A stretch of 64,000 nt of DNA from Cognatilysobacter terrigena (GTDB taxonomy: Bacteria > Pseudomonadota > Gammaproteobacteria > Xanthomonadales > Xanthomonadaceae). Shown piece by piece: positions 17,159 through 25,513 of the stretch. The notes under the pieces are model-generated. The model made no database searches. It had not been told where the DNA came from and saw only the letters and a list, made by a program, of their open reading frames with translations. The stretch lies in the NCBI RefSeq assembly GCF_004361065.1, contig NZ_SELT01000001.1, forward strand, positions 1 to 64,000, in the 5' to 3' direction. How positions within the stretch are numbered: the stretch's first letter is position 1; each line of letters starts with the position of its first letter. The translations under genes were made by a program, and so were the position numbers.

Positions 17159-18108
17159 CAGTCCACCGGCACCGAATGCAGGATCGACTTCGCCGCGGCG
17201 TCGTCGCTGCCGGCGTCGGCATCGACGACGAGGCGATGTGCCGCTACATGCGAGAACAATGCTTGTACGTCCTCTGGCACGACATGCGCGCGGCCGAGCA
17301 GGAGCGCATGCGCGCGCGCGGCACGCAGCAGAGCGATGCCCGCACGCGGCGACAGACCGACGCGCACGCCCGGATGGCGACGACTGCGCGCGAGCAGCGC
17401 CTGCACGTACGCGACGAGCGCTTCGCTCGCATGCACCTGCGACACGGCGCCGCGCACGGCGTCGAACTCGCCGTCCGCGAACTGGGGCGAAATTTCCGCG
17501 ATCAGTTGTCGACGATCGGTCCCCGCGAGCAGTTCGCGCTCCGCGTCTTCGCCCGGATAACCCAGCGACAACCGAAGCAGGAATCGATCGAGCTGCGAAT
17601 CGGGCAGGGGATACGTGCCCGAGAGATCGACCGGGTTCTGCGTCGCGATCACGAAGAACGGCGCCAGGAGCGGGCGCGTCACGCCGTCGACGGTGACCTG
17701 ATGCTCCGCCATCGCTTCGAGCAACGCACTTTGCGTGCGCGGCGGCGCGCGGTTGATCTCGTCGGCCAGCAGGACCTGGGTGAACACCGGGCCGGGATGG
17801 AACTCGAAGGCCTGGCGCGTCGTGTCGTAGATCGATACGCCGAGGATGTCGGCCGGCAACAGGTCCGACGTGAACTGCACGCGCTGGAACTTCAGGCCGA
17901 CCGTCGCGGCGAGCGCATGCGCGAGCGTCGTCTTGCCGAGGCCCGGAAGATCCTCGATGAGGATGTGGCCATCCGACAGCAACGCCACGAACGCGAGCCG
18001 CACTTCGTGCGCCTTGCCGAGCACGAGCGAATTGACCTGCGTCTGCGCACGGTCAAGGGCGTCGCGATGAGGGTGCGTTAGCATGCTCGCCGCCGTGCCT
18101 GAGGCCAT
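17158..18108 (-). CDS. moxR: MoxR-family AAA+ ATPase
   Basis: A 316-residue AAA+ chaperone-like ATPase. It has Walker A PGLGKTT (55-61), a QFTSDLLPADILG block, Walker B LLADEINRAPP (113-123), sensor 1 FVIATQNPVDLSGTYPLPDSQLDRF, and the lid with SPRAGIALLRAARA. MoxR proteins remodel or activate partner proteins, here probably DUF58 and TgpA. The ATG at 18108 gives the family length; an ATG at 18084 is the alternative. The frame stays open upstream through the glycosyltransferase gene on the other strand and is not coding there. First gene of the operon; 63 bases separate it from the divergent GT39 gene. Confidence 0.93.
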   Translation of the reverse strand: MASGTAASMLTHPHRDALDRAQTQVNSLVLGKAHEVRLAFVALLSDGHILIEDLPGLGKTTLAHALAATVGLKFQRVQFTSDLLPADILGVSIYDTTRQAFEFHPGPVFTQVLLADEINRAPPRTQSALLEAMAEHQVTVDGVTRPLLAPFFVIATQNPVDLSGTYPLPDSQLDRFLLRLSLGYPGEDAERELLAGTDRRQLIAEISPQFADGEFDAVRGAVSQVHASEALVAYVQALLARSRRHPGVRVGLSPRAGIALLRAARAHALLLGRAHVVPEDVQALFSHVAAHRLVVDADAGSDDAAAKSILHSVPVD

Positions 18109-18171
18109 GTTGTCTCCGCGCAATGGATTCGAGCGGCATCCCGTGCCGCAACGCGAGTGTAGCGAGGTCGG

Positions 18172-20025
18172 ATGAGGATGCAGTCGGAGCCCGTGGCGGC
18201 GCGTGCGCGTCGCCTGTTCTGGGCGCTGTGGTCGATCGTGCTGGTCGTGAAGGTCGCCGTCGCGGCGCGCTTGCCGCTGTTCGTCGACGAGGCCTTCTAC
18301 TGGCAGGAGGGCCAGCACCCGGCCGCCGCGTATTCCGATCTTCCCGGCCTGACGGCATGGCTGACGCGCATCGGGACGGAGCTCGGCGGCGCGCATCCCT
18401 TGGCGCTGCGCATGCCGTTCCTCGTCGTCGCGATGCTCGTGCCGCTGCTGGTCGTGCGGATTGCGCATCGCACGTTCGGCGAGGTCGAGGGCTGGAAGGC
18501 CGGCGCGTTCGCGCTGCTGCTGCCGCTCGTGGGCACGCTGGGCCTGCTCGCCGTGCCCGATCCGCTGCTCGCGCTGGCGACGCTGCTCTGCATGGACGCC
18601 GGCGCCTGCCTGCTGCGCAAGGTCGATGCCGGCCATGCACTCGAGCTCGCCGCGGGCCTCGCGATCGGTGCGTTGAGCCACTACCGCTTCATCGCCGTGA
18701 TCGCCGTCGGTTTCGTCGCGCTCCTGGCCACGTCCGACGGCCGGCGGGCTCTCAAGGATGTACGCGTCATCATCGCGATTGCGCTCGGTGCGGCCGCGTG
18801 GACGCCACTCGTCTGGTGGAACTACGACAACGCCGACGCCGGTCTCCGCTTTCAGCTCGTCGAACGCCATCCCTGGGCATTCCATTCCAGCGGCCTGTGG
18901 TTCATCGCGATCCAGGCGCTACTGGTGACGCCGCTGCTGTTCGTCGCGTTGCTGCAAGCCGGACGCGACGGCTTGCGCAGCCCGCTGCTCACTGCACGCT
19001 GGTGCGCGATGCTCGGGCTGCTCGTGGTCGGCGGCTTCTTCGTACTCGGCTTCTTCGCCGACACCGAACGCGTGAGCTTCCACTGGCCCGTCCCGGGCTT
19101 TCTCGCGTTGGTGCCGCTGTTGCCGCGCTATCTCGCCGCATGGCCCGCCTTCTGGCGACGCGCGACCGCGGCGCTCGCGGGTATCGGGCTGATCGTGGTG
19201 ATGGGCTACTACGTCGCGGTGTCGATCCCCGACGTACGTGCACGCACCGCTGCCGAGAAGTGGTATCCGAACAACTTCGCAGGCTGGGACGAAGTCGCCG
19301 ACGCCGCGCGCAGCCAGCTTCGCGCGATGCCTCGCGGCACGCGCATCGTCGCCGACAACTTCAAGCTCGGCGCGGAACTCGGCTTCGCGTTGGGCGACCC
19401 CGACATCGTGGTGCTGGATCATCCGCTCAACCGCAAGCACGGCCGCGCGCCGCAGTTGCACCTGTGGGGCCTCGACGCCGACCCGCGCGCTCTCCTCCAG
19501 CGCGGGCCCGTCCTGCTCGCCGTCGGCGTGAGCGAAGTCGAGTTCAAGAACCTGCATCGTCGTTACCTGGAACTCTGCGAGCGCATCGGGCCGCTGCCTG
19601 CACCGACGATCCTCAACGTCGATCACGGGCGCCAACGCCTTGCGCTGTTCCGACTCGACAAGCCCGCGACCGGCGAATGCACAACGCCGTCGATGGCGTG
19701 GATCGACCGACCTGCGATCGACGGCAAGGTCGGACGCACATTCGACGTATCCGGTTGGGCTTTCCGGCAAGGCGTCGGGTTGAAGCGCGTGGAAGCGATG
19801 CTCGATGGGCGCGTCGTCGGTGAGCTGCGTTACGGCCAGCCGTACGAAGGGCTCAACGCGTCGTGGCCGGGCCTGCGCGATCCGAACATGCCGGCGCTCG
19901 GCTTCGTCGGCAAGGTCGATGCGAGCAATGTGTCGCCCGGCCGCCATTGGCTCGGCCTGCGACTGCACGGTCGCGACGGTGCGATCGAAGAGTGGCCGGA
20001 AGTTCCGATCGAAATCGCGCGCTGA
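18172..20025 (+). CDS. GT39-family membrane glycosyltransferase with C-terminal Ig-like domain
   Basis: This 617-residue protein is built like ArnT/PMT enzymes that use polyprenyl-phosphate sugars at the periplasmic side of the inner membrane. About ten hydrophobic helices fill residues 14-350. The catalytic acidic pair is in FVDEAFYW (D39, E40), next to HPAAAYSDLPGLTAWLTR. A periplasmic part follows. The last 115 residues resemble a bacterial Ig-like repeat (DVSGWAFRQGVGLKRVEAMLDGR ... PGRHWLGLRLHGRDG). Acceptor and sugar are unknown; lipid A or a glycoprotein are both possible. It ends 1 base before the convergent maf stop. Confidence 0.84.
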   Translation: MRMQSEPVAARARRLFWALWSIVLVVKVAVAARLPLFVDEAFYWQEGQHPAAAYSDLPGLTAWLTRIGTELGGAHPLALRMPFLVVAMLVPLLVVRIAHRTFGEVEGWKAGAFALLLPLVGTLGLLAVPDPLLALATLLCMDAGACLLRKVDAGHALELAAGLAIGALSHYRFIAVIAVGFVALLATSDGRRALKDVRVIIAIALGAAAWTPLVWWNYDNADAGLRFQLVERHPWAFHSSGLWFIAIQALLVTPLLFVALLQAGRDGLRSPLLTARWCAMLGLLVVGGFFVLGFFADTERVSFHWPVPGFLALVPLLPRYLAAWPAFWRRATAALAGIGLIVVMGYYVAVSIPDVRARTAAEKWYPNNFAGWDEVADAARSQLRAMPRGTRIVADNFKLGAELGFALGDPDIVVLDHPLNRKHGRAPQLHLWGLDADPRALLQRGPVLLAVGVSEVEFKNLHRRYLELCERIGPLPAPTILNVDHGRQRLALFRLDKPATGECTTPSMAWIDRPAIDGKVGRTFDVSGWAFRQGVGLKRVEAMLDGRVVGELRYGQPYEGLNASWPGLRDPNMPALGFVGKVDASNVSPGRHWLGLRLHGRDGAIEEWPEVPIEIAR

Positions 20026-20026
20026 C

Positions 20027-20608
20027 TCAGGGCAGCGCGTAACCGGCGTCGCGCAGCAGGCGCGACGTCGCGATCAGGGGAAGCCCAATCAATGCGGTCG
20101 GGTCCTGCGTTTCGATCGCATCGAACAACGTGATGCCGCGGCCTTCCGATTTGAAGCTGCCCGCGCAGTCGAACGGACGTTCGGCGTCGACGTAACGCTC
20201 GATCTCCCTGGTAGACAGGGTGCGGAATCGCACGATGGTGCGGTCGATATGCAATCCGATCTCGTGCTCGCCGCGCATAACGCACAGCGCCGTAAGGAAA
20301 ACGACGTCGCGCCCCGACATCGCCGACAACTGCGCGATCGCGCGTTCCGCGCTGCCCGGCTTGCCGAGCACGCCGCCGTCGAACGCGGCGAGTTGATCGG
20401 ACCCGATGACGCAGGCCTCAGGCACGGCACGCGCGACTGCGCCGGCTTTTGATCGCGCAAGCCGCTCGACGAGCGCGTCGGGCAATTCGTCGTCGATCGG
20501 CGTCTCGTCGACGCCCGGCGCGATGCAGTCGAAGGGCAGGCCGAATCGCTCGAGCAACTCGCGGCGATAGCGCGACGTCGAGGCGAGAACCAGTCGCGTG
20601 TCAGTCAC
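20027..20608 (-). CDS. maf: Maf-family nucleotide pyrophosphatase (YceF-like)
   Basis: A 193-residue cytosolic enzyme with the Maf signature ASTSRYRRELL near the start, the Glu of VDETP, the SDQLAAFDGGVLGKP loop and the C-terminal GSFKSEGRGITLF and LIGLPL motifs. These hydrolyse non-canonical NTPs; the YceF branch prefers m7GTP. The neighbours yceD and rpmF suggest YceF rather than YhdE. The start is a GTG at 20608 whose first bases (GTGACTGA) overlap the end of the preceding small gene by 8 bases. Confidence 0.92.
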   Translation of the reverse strand: MTDTRLVLASTSRYRRELLERFGLPFDCIAPGVDETPIDDELPDALVERLARSKAGAVARAVPEACVIGSDQLAAFDGGVLGKPGSAERAIAQLSAMSGRDVVFLTALCVMRGEHEIGLHIDRTIVRFRTLSTREIERYVDAERPFDCAGSFKSEGRGITLFDAIETQDPTALIGLPLIATSRLLRDAGYALP

Positions 20609-20966
20609 GCGGCGACCTCGCTTCCTCGATGCGCTCGAGCTGGTGCTCGATGCGGCCGCGCGCGGCGTCGATGGCGTCGCGTACGCCGGCGAGCTGTTCG
20701 GGTGTCGCGGTGCCGCCGTGATCGCGCAGCCACAGCCGCTGGCGGAGCATCTCGCGCATGGCATCGCCGACGGGGTTCGGCCCATGGTCGCCGGCCACTG
20801 CCTCGATCTCGGCCTTCGCCACGCGGAGCCGGTCCTCGAGCGCGTCGGCGGCGTCGAGCACGTCGCGCACGGCACGCTGATGGGGCGAGAGGCGACGACT
20901 GCGCTGGATCACCAACAAGGCAACGACGGCCGCGGCGGCGGCGAGAGCAAGGGCAACGACGGTCAC
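20601..20966 (-). CDS. Small single-span membrane protein of unknown function
   Basis: A 121-residue protein: one N-terminal membrane helix (residues 2-20, nearly all Val/Ala/Leu) followed by a charged, probably coiled-coil cytosolic or periplasmic helix region. There is no recognised motif. The GTG start at 20966 has a near-ideal GGAGG five bases upstream, which decides against the much longer upstream frame that runs through yceD on the other strand. It is coupled to maf by an 8-base overlap and so forms a two-gene unit divergent from yceD. I cannot name a function. Confidence 0.72.
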   Translation of the reverse strand: MTVVALALAAAAAVVALLVIQRSRRLSPHQRAVRDVLDAADALEDRLRVAKAEIEAVAGDHGPNPVGDAMREMLRQRLWLRDHGGTATPEQLAGVRDAIDAARGRIEHQLERIEEARSPRD

Positions 20967-21086
20967 GGCGGCCTCCGGGCGAGGCGGCCAGTCTGACGCG
21001 CGTCCCGTGGACGCGGCAACGCACGCGGCGTGACGGCCGTCGTCGGTTTGACACCACGAGGGCACCTCTCTAACAGTCCGCGGCTT

Positions 21087-21617
21087 ATGTCCGCGCCGGC
21101 GTCCCGTCAGTCCGTACCCGAGACCCTGGATGCCTGGCGTCAGGTCACCGCGCGACGCGGCTTCGAAGGGCGTGTCCCGCTGGCGTCGCTGCAGCGGCTC
21201 GCGAGTCTGCTCGAAGCGCCGGATGGCGACGCGGTGTTCTCGCTCGATTTCGACCGCGACAGCCTGGGCGTCCCGTACGTCGAGGTGCGCGTCGAGGCCG
21301 AGCTTCCGCTGGTCTGCCAACGCACGCTCGAACGATTCCTGCTGCCGGTCCACATCGACCAGCGCATGGGGCTGATCCGCGACGAGGCCGACGAAGCGGG
21401 CCTGACGCCCGGATACGAGCCGCTGCTGGTCGATCCGTCGGGTGAGCTGGAGACGCTCGCGCTGGTCGAGGACGAGTTGATCCTGGCGGTGCCGGTCGTC
21501 CCGGTGAAGCCGGGCACGGACGCGGTGGAGCGCGAATGGGGCGACGGCCCGGCCGTCGAGGCCGAGCGGCCGAATCCCTTCGCCGCGCTGGCCGCGCTGA
21601 AGAACAAGCCGGAGTAA
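21087..21617 (+). CDS. yceD: YceD / DUF177 family protein (23S rRNA accumulation)
   Basis: A 176-residue acidic protein of the DUF177 family, which is required for normal 23S rRNA accumulation in E. coli and plants. The typical blocks are visible: an N-terminal [17 protein letters not shown] region, the beta segment [31 protein letters not shown] with its single conserved Cys, [14 protein letters not shown], and the C-terminal [10 protein letters not shown]. The ATG at 21087 gives a normal family length; an in-frame ATG at 21030 adds unconserved residues. It precedes rpmF, the standard order. Confidence 0.93.
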   Translation: MSAPASRQSVPETLDAWRQVTARRGFEGRVPLASLQRLASLLEAPDGDAVFSLDFDRDSLGVPYVEVRVEAELPLVCQRTLERFLLPVHIDQRMGLIRDEADEAGLTPGYEPLLVDPSGELETLALVEDELILAVPVVPVKPGTDAVEREWGDGPAVEAERPNPFAALAALKNKPE

Positions 21618-21659
21618 TCCGGACGGGTCCGGCCGGTGGCGTGAGCCGCCGGGCTGGGC

Positions 21660-21665
21660 GATAAT
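21660..21665 (+). promoter_or_regulatory. Possible -10 hexamer upstream of rpmF
   Basis: GATAAT lies 61 bases upstream of the rpmF ATG, in the yceD-rpmF gap. No convincing -35 is visible at the usual spacing, so this is tentative. Confidence 0.3.
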
Positions 21666-21726
21666 TTCCACCTTTCGGCCCGGGCACGACGCCCGACGCC
21701 GCCCAACGTTGCACCGGAGCACCCCG

Positions 21727-21921
21727 ATGGCCGTTCAGAAGTCCCGCGTTTCTCCCTCCCGCCGTGGCATGCGCCGCGCCCACGACGCGCTGAGCCCGAA
21801 GCAGATCGCGACGGATCCGACGACGGGCGAGACGCACCTGCGCCACCACATCACGGCCGACGGCTACTACCGCGGCAAGAAGGTGATCAACACCCAGTCG
21901 AAGGTTGTCGACGAGGAGTGA
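21727..21921 (+). CDS. rpmF: 50S ribosomal protein bL32
   Basis: A 64-residue very basic protein starting [22 protein letters not shown], the standard bL32 N-terminus. It ends with the [12 protein letters not shown] segment. The zinc-binding cysteines of some L32 proteins are absent, as is usual in gammaproteobacteria. CGGAG lies before the ATG. In E. coli plsX would come next; here fabH follows after 183 hairpin-rich bases. Confidence 0.97.
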   Translation: MAVQKSRVSPSRRGMRRAHDALSPKQIATDPTTGETHLRHHITADGYYRGKKVINTQSKVVDEE

Positions 21922-21927
21922 TCGCCG

Positions 21928-22002
21928 GGCGCGCTTGCGCCTGACGACAACGTCCGTGTCGACGGCTCGTCCCTGACACGGACATCGGTGGCCTGGCCAC
22001 CG
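21928..22002. repeat. Series of three hairpins after rpmF
   Basis: Three inverted repeats follow each other: GGCGC/GCGCC (21928-21941), GTCCGTGTC/GACACGGAC with a 14-base loop (21952-21983) and CGGTGGCC/GGCCACCG around a single T (21986-22002). The rpmF terminator comes next. They occupy the place where plsX sits in many gammaproteobacteria. Confidence 0.6.
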
Positions 22003-22008
22003 GTTCTC

Positions 22009-22039
22009 GATGCGACCTTCGGGTCGCATCGCCGTTTTT
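22009..22039 (+). terminator. Intrinsic terminator downstream of rpmF
   Basis: GATGCGACC / GGTCGCATC closes a TTCG tetraloop and is followed by GCCGTTTTT, a good intrinsic terminator. It separates yceD-rpmF from fabH, so fabH needs its own promoter within the remaining 65 bases or depends on read-through. Confidence 0.82.
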
Positions 22040-22104
22040 CCGGCCGCCGTGCATACGGCGGCGTCCGTGGGGCTTCGGCATCCGCGGTCCCGGCGAGGCA
22101 GGGG

Positions 22105-23085
22105 ATGACCCAGACCATTTACGCGCGCATCGCGGGCACCGGCAGCTATCTGCCGGAGAAAGTGCTGACCAACGACGACCTCGCTAAGTTCGTCGAGACC
22201 AGCGATGAGTGGATCGCCGCCCGCACGGGCATCCGCGAGCGCCACGTCGCCGCGGAAGGCGAAACGACCTGCGACCTCGCCTTCCATGCCGCGACGCGCG
22301 CGATGGAAGCCGCGGGCGTCACAGCGAGCGAGATCGACCTGATCGTCGTCGGCACGACGACGCCGGACATCATCTTCCCGTCGACCGCCTGCCTCTTGCA
22401 GAACCGCCTCGGCGCGATCGGCTGCCCGGCGTTCGACGTCAATGCCGCCTGCTCGGGCTTCGTCTACGCGCTGACGGTGGCGGACAAGTTCATCCGCTCG
22501 GGCGCTGCGAGGACCGCGCTCGTCGTCGGCGCGGAAACGCTGACCCGCATGCTCGACTGGTCGGACCGTTCGACCTGCGTGCTGTTCGGCGACGGCGCCG
22601 GCGCGGTGGTGCTGAAGGCCGACAGCGACACCGGCATCCTTAGCACCCACCTGCATGCCGACGGCAGCAAGAAGGAGCTGCTGTACAACCCGGTCGGCGT
22701 GTCCGCGGGCTTCAAGCCGGACGAACACAACGCCGGCGTGCGCGTGATGATGACCGGCAACGACGTCTTCAAGTACGCGGTGAAAGCGCTGGATTCGGTC
22801 GTCGAGGAGACGCTCGAAGCGAACGGCCTCGATCGCCATGACATCGACTGGCTGATTCCGCACCAGGCAAACCTCCGCATCATCGAAGCGACGGCCAAGC
22901 GCCTCGACATGCCGATGGAGCGCGTCATCGTCACCGTCGACAAGCACGGCAATACGTCGTCCGGTTCGGTGCCGCTCGCGCTCGACGAAGCCGTGCGCTC
23001 GGGGCGCGTGCAGCGCGGCCAGCTGTTGCTGCTCGAGGCGTTCGGTGGCGGCTTCACGTGGGGCAGCGCGCTCGTCCGCTACTGA
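22105..23085 (+). CDS. fabH: Beta-ketoacyl-ACP synthase III
   Basis: FabH starts fatty-acid synthesis by condensing acetyl-CoA (or another acyl-CoA) with malonyl-ACP. The 326 residues include the thiolase-fold catalytic triad C116 (NAACSGF), H253 (IPHQANLRI) and N283 (HGNTSSGS). The last strand [14 protein letters not shown] is standard. The ATG at 22105 has GGCAGGGG close upstream. The frame remains open 39 codons further upstream, through the terminator, which is not coding. A hairpin terminator follows the gene. Confidence 0.96.
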   Translation: MTQTIYARIAGTGSYLPEKVLTNDDLAKFVETSDEWIAARTGIRERHVAAEGETTCDLAFHAATRAMEAAGVTASEIDLIVVGTTTPDIIFPSTACLLQNRLGAIGCPAFDVNAACSGFVYALTVADKFIRSGAARTALVVGAETLTRMLDWSDRSTCVLFGDGAGAVVLKADSDTGILSTHLHADGSKKELLYNPVGVSAGFKPDEHNAGVRVMMTGNDVFKYAVKALDSVVEETLEANGLDRHDIDWLIPHQANLRIIEATAKRLDMPMERVIVTVDKHGNTSSGSVPLALDEAVRSGRVQRGQLLLLEAFGGGFTWGSALVRY

Positions 23086-23104
23086 TCGGCTGCGCCGCTT
23101 CTGA

Positions 23105-23134
23105 CGAACGCCCGCCCTCATCGGCGGGCGTTCG
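23105..23134 (+). terminator. Hairpin after fabH
   Basis: A 12-bp perfect stem CGAACGCCCGCC / GGCGGGCGTTCG with a 6-base loop lies 20 bases after the fabH stop. The tail CATTTG is only weakly U-rich. Confidence 0.65.
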
Positions 23135-23244
23135 CATTTGTGGCCAACGGCTGTGGGATGCGCCGATCAGCGGCGTACGGCGGAGTACAGACAGCATGAA
23201 CGCTTCGTCCGTATGATGGCGCGCTCCCCCAACGGGCTGTCTGC

Positions 23245-24189
23245 GTGACCGCTACGCAACTCGCATTCGTGTTTCCGGGCCAAGGCTCGCAGTCGGTCGG
23301 CATGCTGGGCGATCTCGCCGCGGCGGAGCCGGTCATCGCCGCCACGTTCGCCGAAGCGAGCGAAGGCGCGGGCGTCGACTTGTGGGCCTTGAGCCAGAAC
23401 GGGCCTGAAACCGAACTCAACACGACGGAATTCACGCAGCCGGCGCTGCTCGCGGCCGGCATTGCGGTGTGGCGCCTGTGGCAGGCGCGCGGCGGGGCGA
23501 TGCCTGCGCAGCTCGCCGGTCACAGCCTCGGCGAATACAGCGCGCTCGTCGCGGCGGGCGCGTTGCCGCTCGCGGACGCCGCCAAGCTCGTGCGCCTGCG
23601 CGGTCAGCTGATGCAGGCTGCTGCGCCTGCAGGCACCGGCGCCATGGCCGCGGTGCTCGGCGCGGAAGACGCGCTCGTGCAGGAGGTCTGCGAAGCCTGC
23701 AGCGGTCGTGAAGTCGTGGTGCCCGCCAATTTCAATTCGCCCGGTCAGATCGTGATCGGTGGTCACGCCGATGCGGTCGATCGTGCGCTGACGATGCTCG
23801 CCGAGCGCGGCGTGCGAAAGGCCGTGAAGCTCGCGGTCAGCGTGCCGTCGCATACGCCGCTGATGCGCGAAGCGGCGAATCGTCTGGCCGAAGCGATGAA
23901 CGGCCTCGCGTGGTCGGCGCCGCAGCTGCCGATCGTGCAGAACGTCGACGCCGAGGTGCGCACCGATATCGCGGCGATCCGCGACGCGCTCGTGCGTCAG
24001 CTCTACCTGCCGGTGCAGTGGACGCAGTGCGTCGAAGCGCTGGTCGCGCGCGGCGCGACGCGTATCGCCGAATGCGGGCCGGGCAAGGTGCTGACGGGAC
24101 TGGTGAAGCGCATCGACAAGTCGGTCGACGCGCGAGCGCTGGGCACGACAGCCGATCTCGACGCCGCGCTCGCCGACTGGCGCAATTGA
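23245..24189 (+). CDS. fabD: Malonyl-CoA:ACP transacylase
   Basis: FabD moves malonyl groups from CoA to ACP. The 314-residue alpha/beta hydrolase-like enzyme has the GQGSQ loop (12-16), nucleophile S94 in GHSLGEYSAL and catalytic His203 in VPSHTPLM. It starts with GTG at 23245; no better ATG fits the conserved start TATQLAFVFPGQGSQ. A TATGAT hexamer at 23212-23217 is a plausible -10, since a terminator separates it from fabH. fabG follows after 64 bases. Confidence 0.95.
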   Translation: MTATQLAFVFPGQGSQSVGMLGDLAAAEPVIAATFAEASEGAGVDLWALSQNGPETELNTTEFTQPALLAAGIAVWRLWQARGGAMPAQLAGHSLGEYSALVAAGALPLADAAKLVRLRGQLMQAAAPAGTGAMAAVLGAEDALVQEVCEACSGREVVVPANFNSPGQIVIGGHADAVDRALTMLAERGVRKAVKLAVSVPSHTPLMREAANRLAEAMNGLAWSAPQLPIVQNVDAEVRTDIAAIRDALVRQLYLPVQWTQCVEALVARGATRIAECGPGKVLTGLVKRIDKSVDARALGTTADLDAALADWRN

Positions 24190-24253
24190 TTCCACGACGC
24201 GCGGCGAACGCGCATGACGCGATCGGCTTCGCCGGTCGCCGCAACGGAGACAC

Positions 24254-25000
24254 ATGATGACGGACACGTTGAAGGGCGAGATCGCACTGGTCACCGGCGC
24301 CACGCGCGGTATCGGTGCGGCGATCGCCGACGAACTCGCGGCGCAGGGCGCGACGGTGATCGGTACGGCGACGTCGGAATCGGGCGCGGCCTCGATCGGT
24401 GAGCGTCTCGCATCCAAGGGCGGGCAGGGCCGTGTGCTCAACGTCACCGCGCCGAACGCGATCGAAGAGCTCATCGATGCGATCGCCAAGGACATCGGCC
24501 CGATCTCGATCCTCGTCAACAACGCCGGCATCACGCGCGACAACCTGCTGATGCGCATGAAGGACGAGGACTGGCAGGCCATCCTCGACACCAACCTGAC
24601 GAGCGTCTATCGCTCGAGCAAGGCCGTTATGCGCGGCATGATGAAGGCGCGCAAGGGACGCATCGTCAACATCGCGTCGGTGATCGGCGTGACCGGCAAT
24701 GCGGGCCAGGCGAACTACGCCGCGGCGAAGGCCGGCATCATCGCGTTCTCGAAGTCGCTCGCCCGCGAGATCGGCTCGCGCGGCGTCACGGTGAACGTCG
24801 TCGCGCCGGGTTTCATCGATACCGACATGACCAAGGGCCTGCCCGAAGACGCCAAGAAGGGCATGCTCGACCAGATCGCGCTCGGCCGCCTCGGCGAGCC
24901 GGCCGATATCGCGCGTGCGGTGGCCTTCCTGGCCGGCCCGAACGCGGCCTACATCACCGGCGAAACCCTGCACGTCAACGGCGGCATGTACATGCCCTGA
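24254..25000 (+). CDS. fabG: 3-oxoacyl-ACP reductase
   Basis: FabG reduces 3-oxoacyl-ACP with NADPH. The 248-residue SDR enzyme has the cofactor motif GATRGIG (15-21), NNAG (89-92), and the catalytic S142, Y155 and K159 in IASVIGVTG...NYAAAKAG. It ends in the typical GGMYM. Two ATGs stand in tandem at 24254 and 24257; GGAG at 24246-24249 is better spaced for the second, so the true product may be one residue shorter. Confidence 0.96.
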   Translation: MMTDTLKGEIALVTGATRGIGAAIADELAAQGATVIGTATSESGAASIGERLASKGGQGRVLNVTAPNAIEELIDAIAKDIGPISILVNNAGITRDNLLMRMKDEDWQAILDTNLTSVYRSSKAVMRGMMKARKGRIVNIASVIGVTGNAGQANYAAAKAGIIAFSKSLAREIGSRGVTVNVVAPGFIDTDMTKGLPEDAKKGMLDQIALGRLGEPADIARAVAFLAGPNAAYITGETLHVNGGMYMP

Positions 25001-25027
25001 GGCCCGTAAACCGGGCTTTCCAACGAC

Positions 25028-25055
25028 TTTTTCACGCGGACCCGGCCGCTATACT
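25028..25055 (+). promoter_or_regulatory. Candidate sigma-70 promoter of acpP
   Basis: TATACT at 25050-25055 matches the -10 consensus in 5 of 6 positions and stands out in GC-rich sequence. A T-rich stretch (TTTTTC, 25028-25033) lies 16 bases upstream as a weak -35. This would give acpP its own strong transcription, with a leader of about 60 bases. Confidence 0.5.
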
Positions 25056-25120
25056 CCGGCCCGCTGCGATTCATTTAGACTTGTCCATCTAGCATCCCGT
25101 CCCGGGAGGAGAGAGATCCA

Positions 25121-25360
25121 ATGAGCACCATCGAAGAGCGCGTCAAGAAGATCGTCGTCGAACAGCTCGGCGTGAAGGAAGAAGACGTCACCACCAATGC
25201 TTCGTTCGTTGACGATCTGGGCGCCGACTCGCTGGATACCGTCGAGCTCGTGATGGCGCTCGAGGAAGAGTTCGAGTGCGAGATCCCGGACGAAGAAGCC
25301 GAGAAGATCACCACCGTGCAGCAGGCCATCGACTACGTGAAGGCTCACGTCAAGTCGTAA
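25121..25360 (+). CDS. acpP: Acyl carrier protein
   Basis: A 79-residue acidic four-helix protein that carries acyl chains on phosphopantetheine attached to S37 in the motif [18 protein letters not shown]. It serves fatty-acid, lipid A and phospholipid synthesis. The Shine-Dalgarno GGGAGGAGAGAG is the strongest in the window, fitting the high expression expected. A U-rich terminator follows, and a candidate promoter precedes it, so it can be expressed apart from fabG. Confidence 0.98.
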   Translation: MSTIEERVKKIVVEQLGVKEEDVTTNASFVDDLGADSLDTVELVMALEEEFECEIPDEEAEKITTVQQAIDYVKAHVKS

Positions 25361-25413
25361 TCCGCTGACGGGAGAGGGAAGGCCGTGGCGCTTCCCATCT
25401 CCACGCAATACCG

Positions 25414-25442
25414 ACGGGGCCGCATTGCGGCCCCGTGTTTTT
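25414..25442 (+). terminator. Terminator of acpP
   Basis: ACGGGGCCGC / GCGGCCCCGT forms a 10-bp stem with a 3-base loop, followed by GTTTTT. It is a strong intrinsic terminator between acpP and fabF. Confidence 0.88.
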
Positions 25443-25513
25443 GAGGCGACGCCCTACGGCGTCGTATCGCCGAACAGAGTCACCGGACCGCCGGTGCAGT
25501 CGAGGTCGAAAGC

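Noticed and set aside
18109-18885. N-terminal extension of MoxR by about 259 residues.
   Set aside because: It lies opposite the GT39 gene, is His/Arg-rich and matches nothing in the AAA+ family. The 316-residue form is the family length.
20967-21722. N-terminal extension of the small membrane protein through the yceD region.
   Set aside because: The extension is antisense to yceD and lacks conservation signs. A GTG with a strong GGAGG at 20966 explains the real gene.
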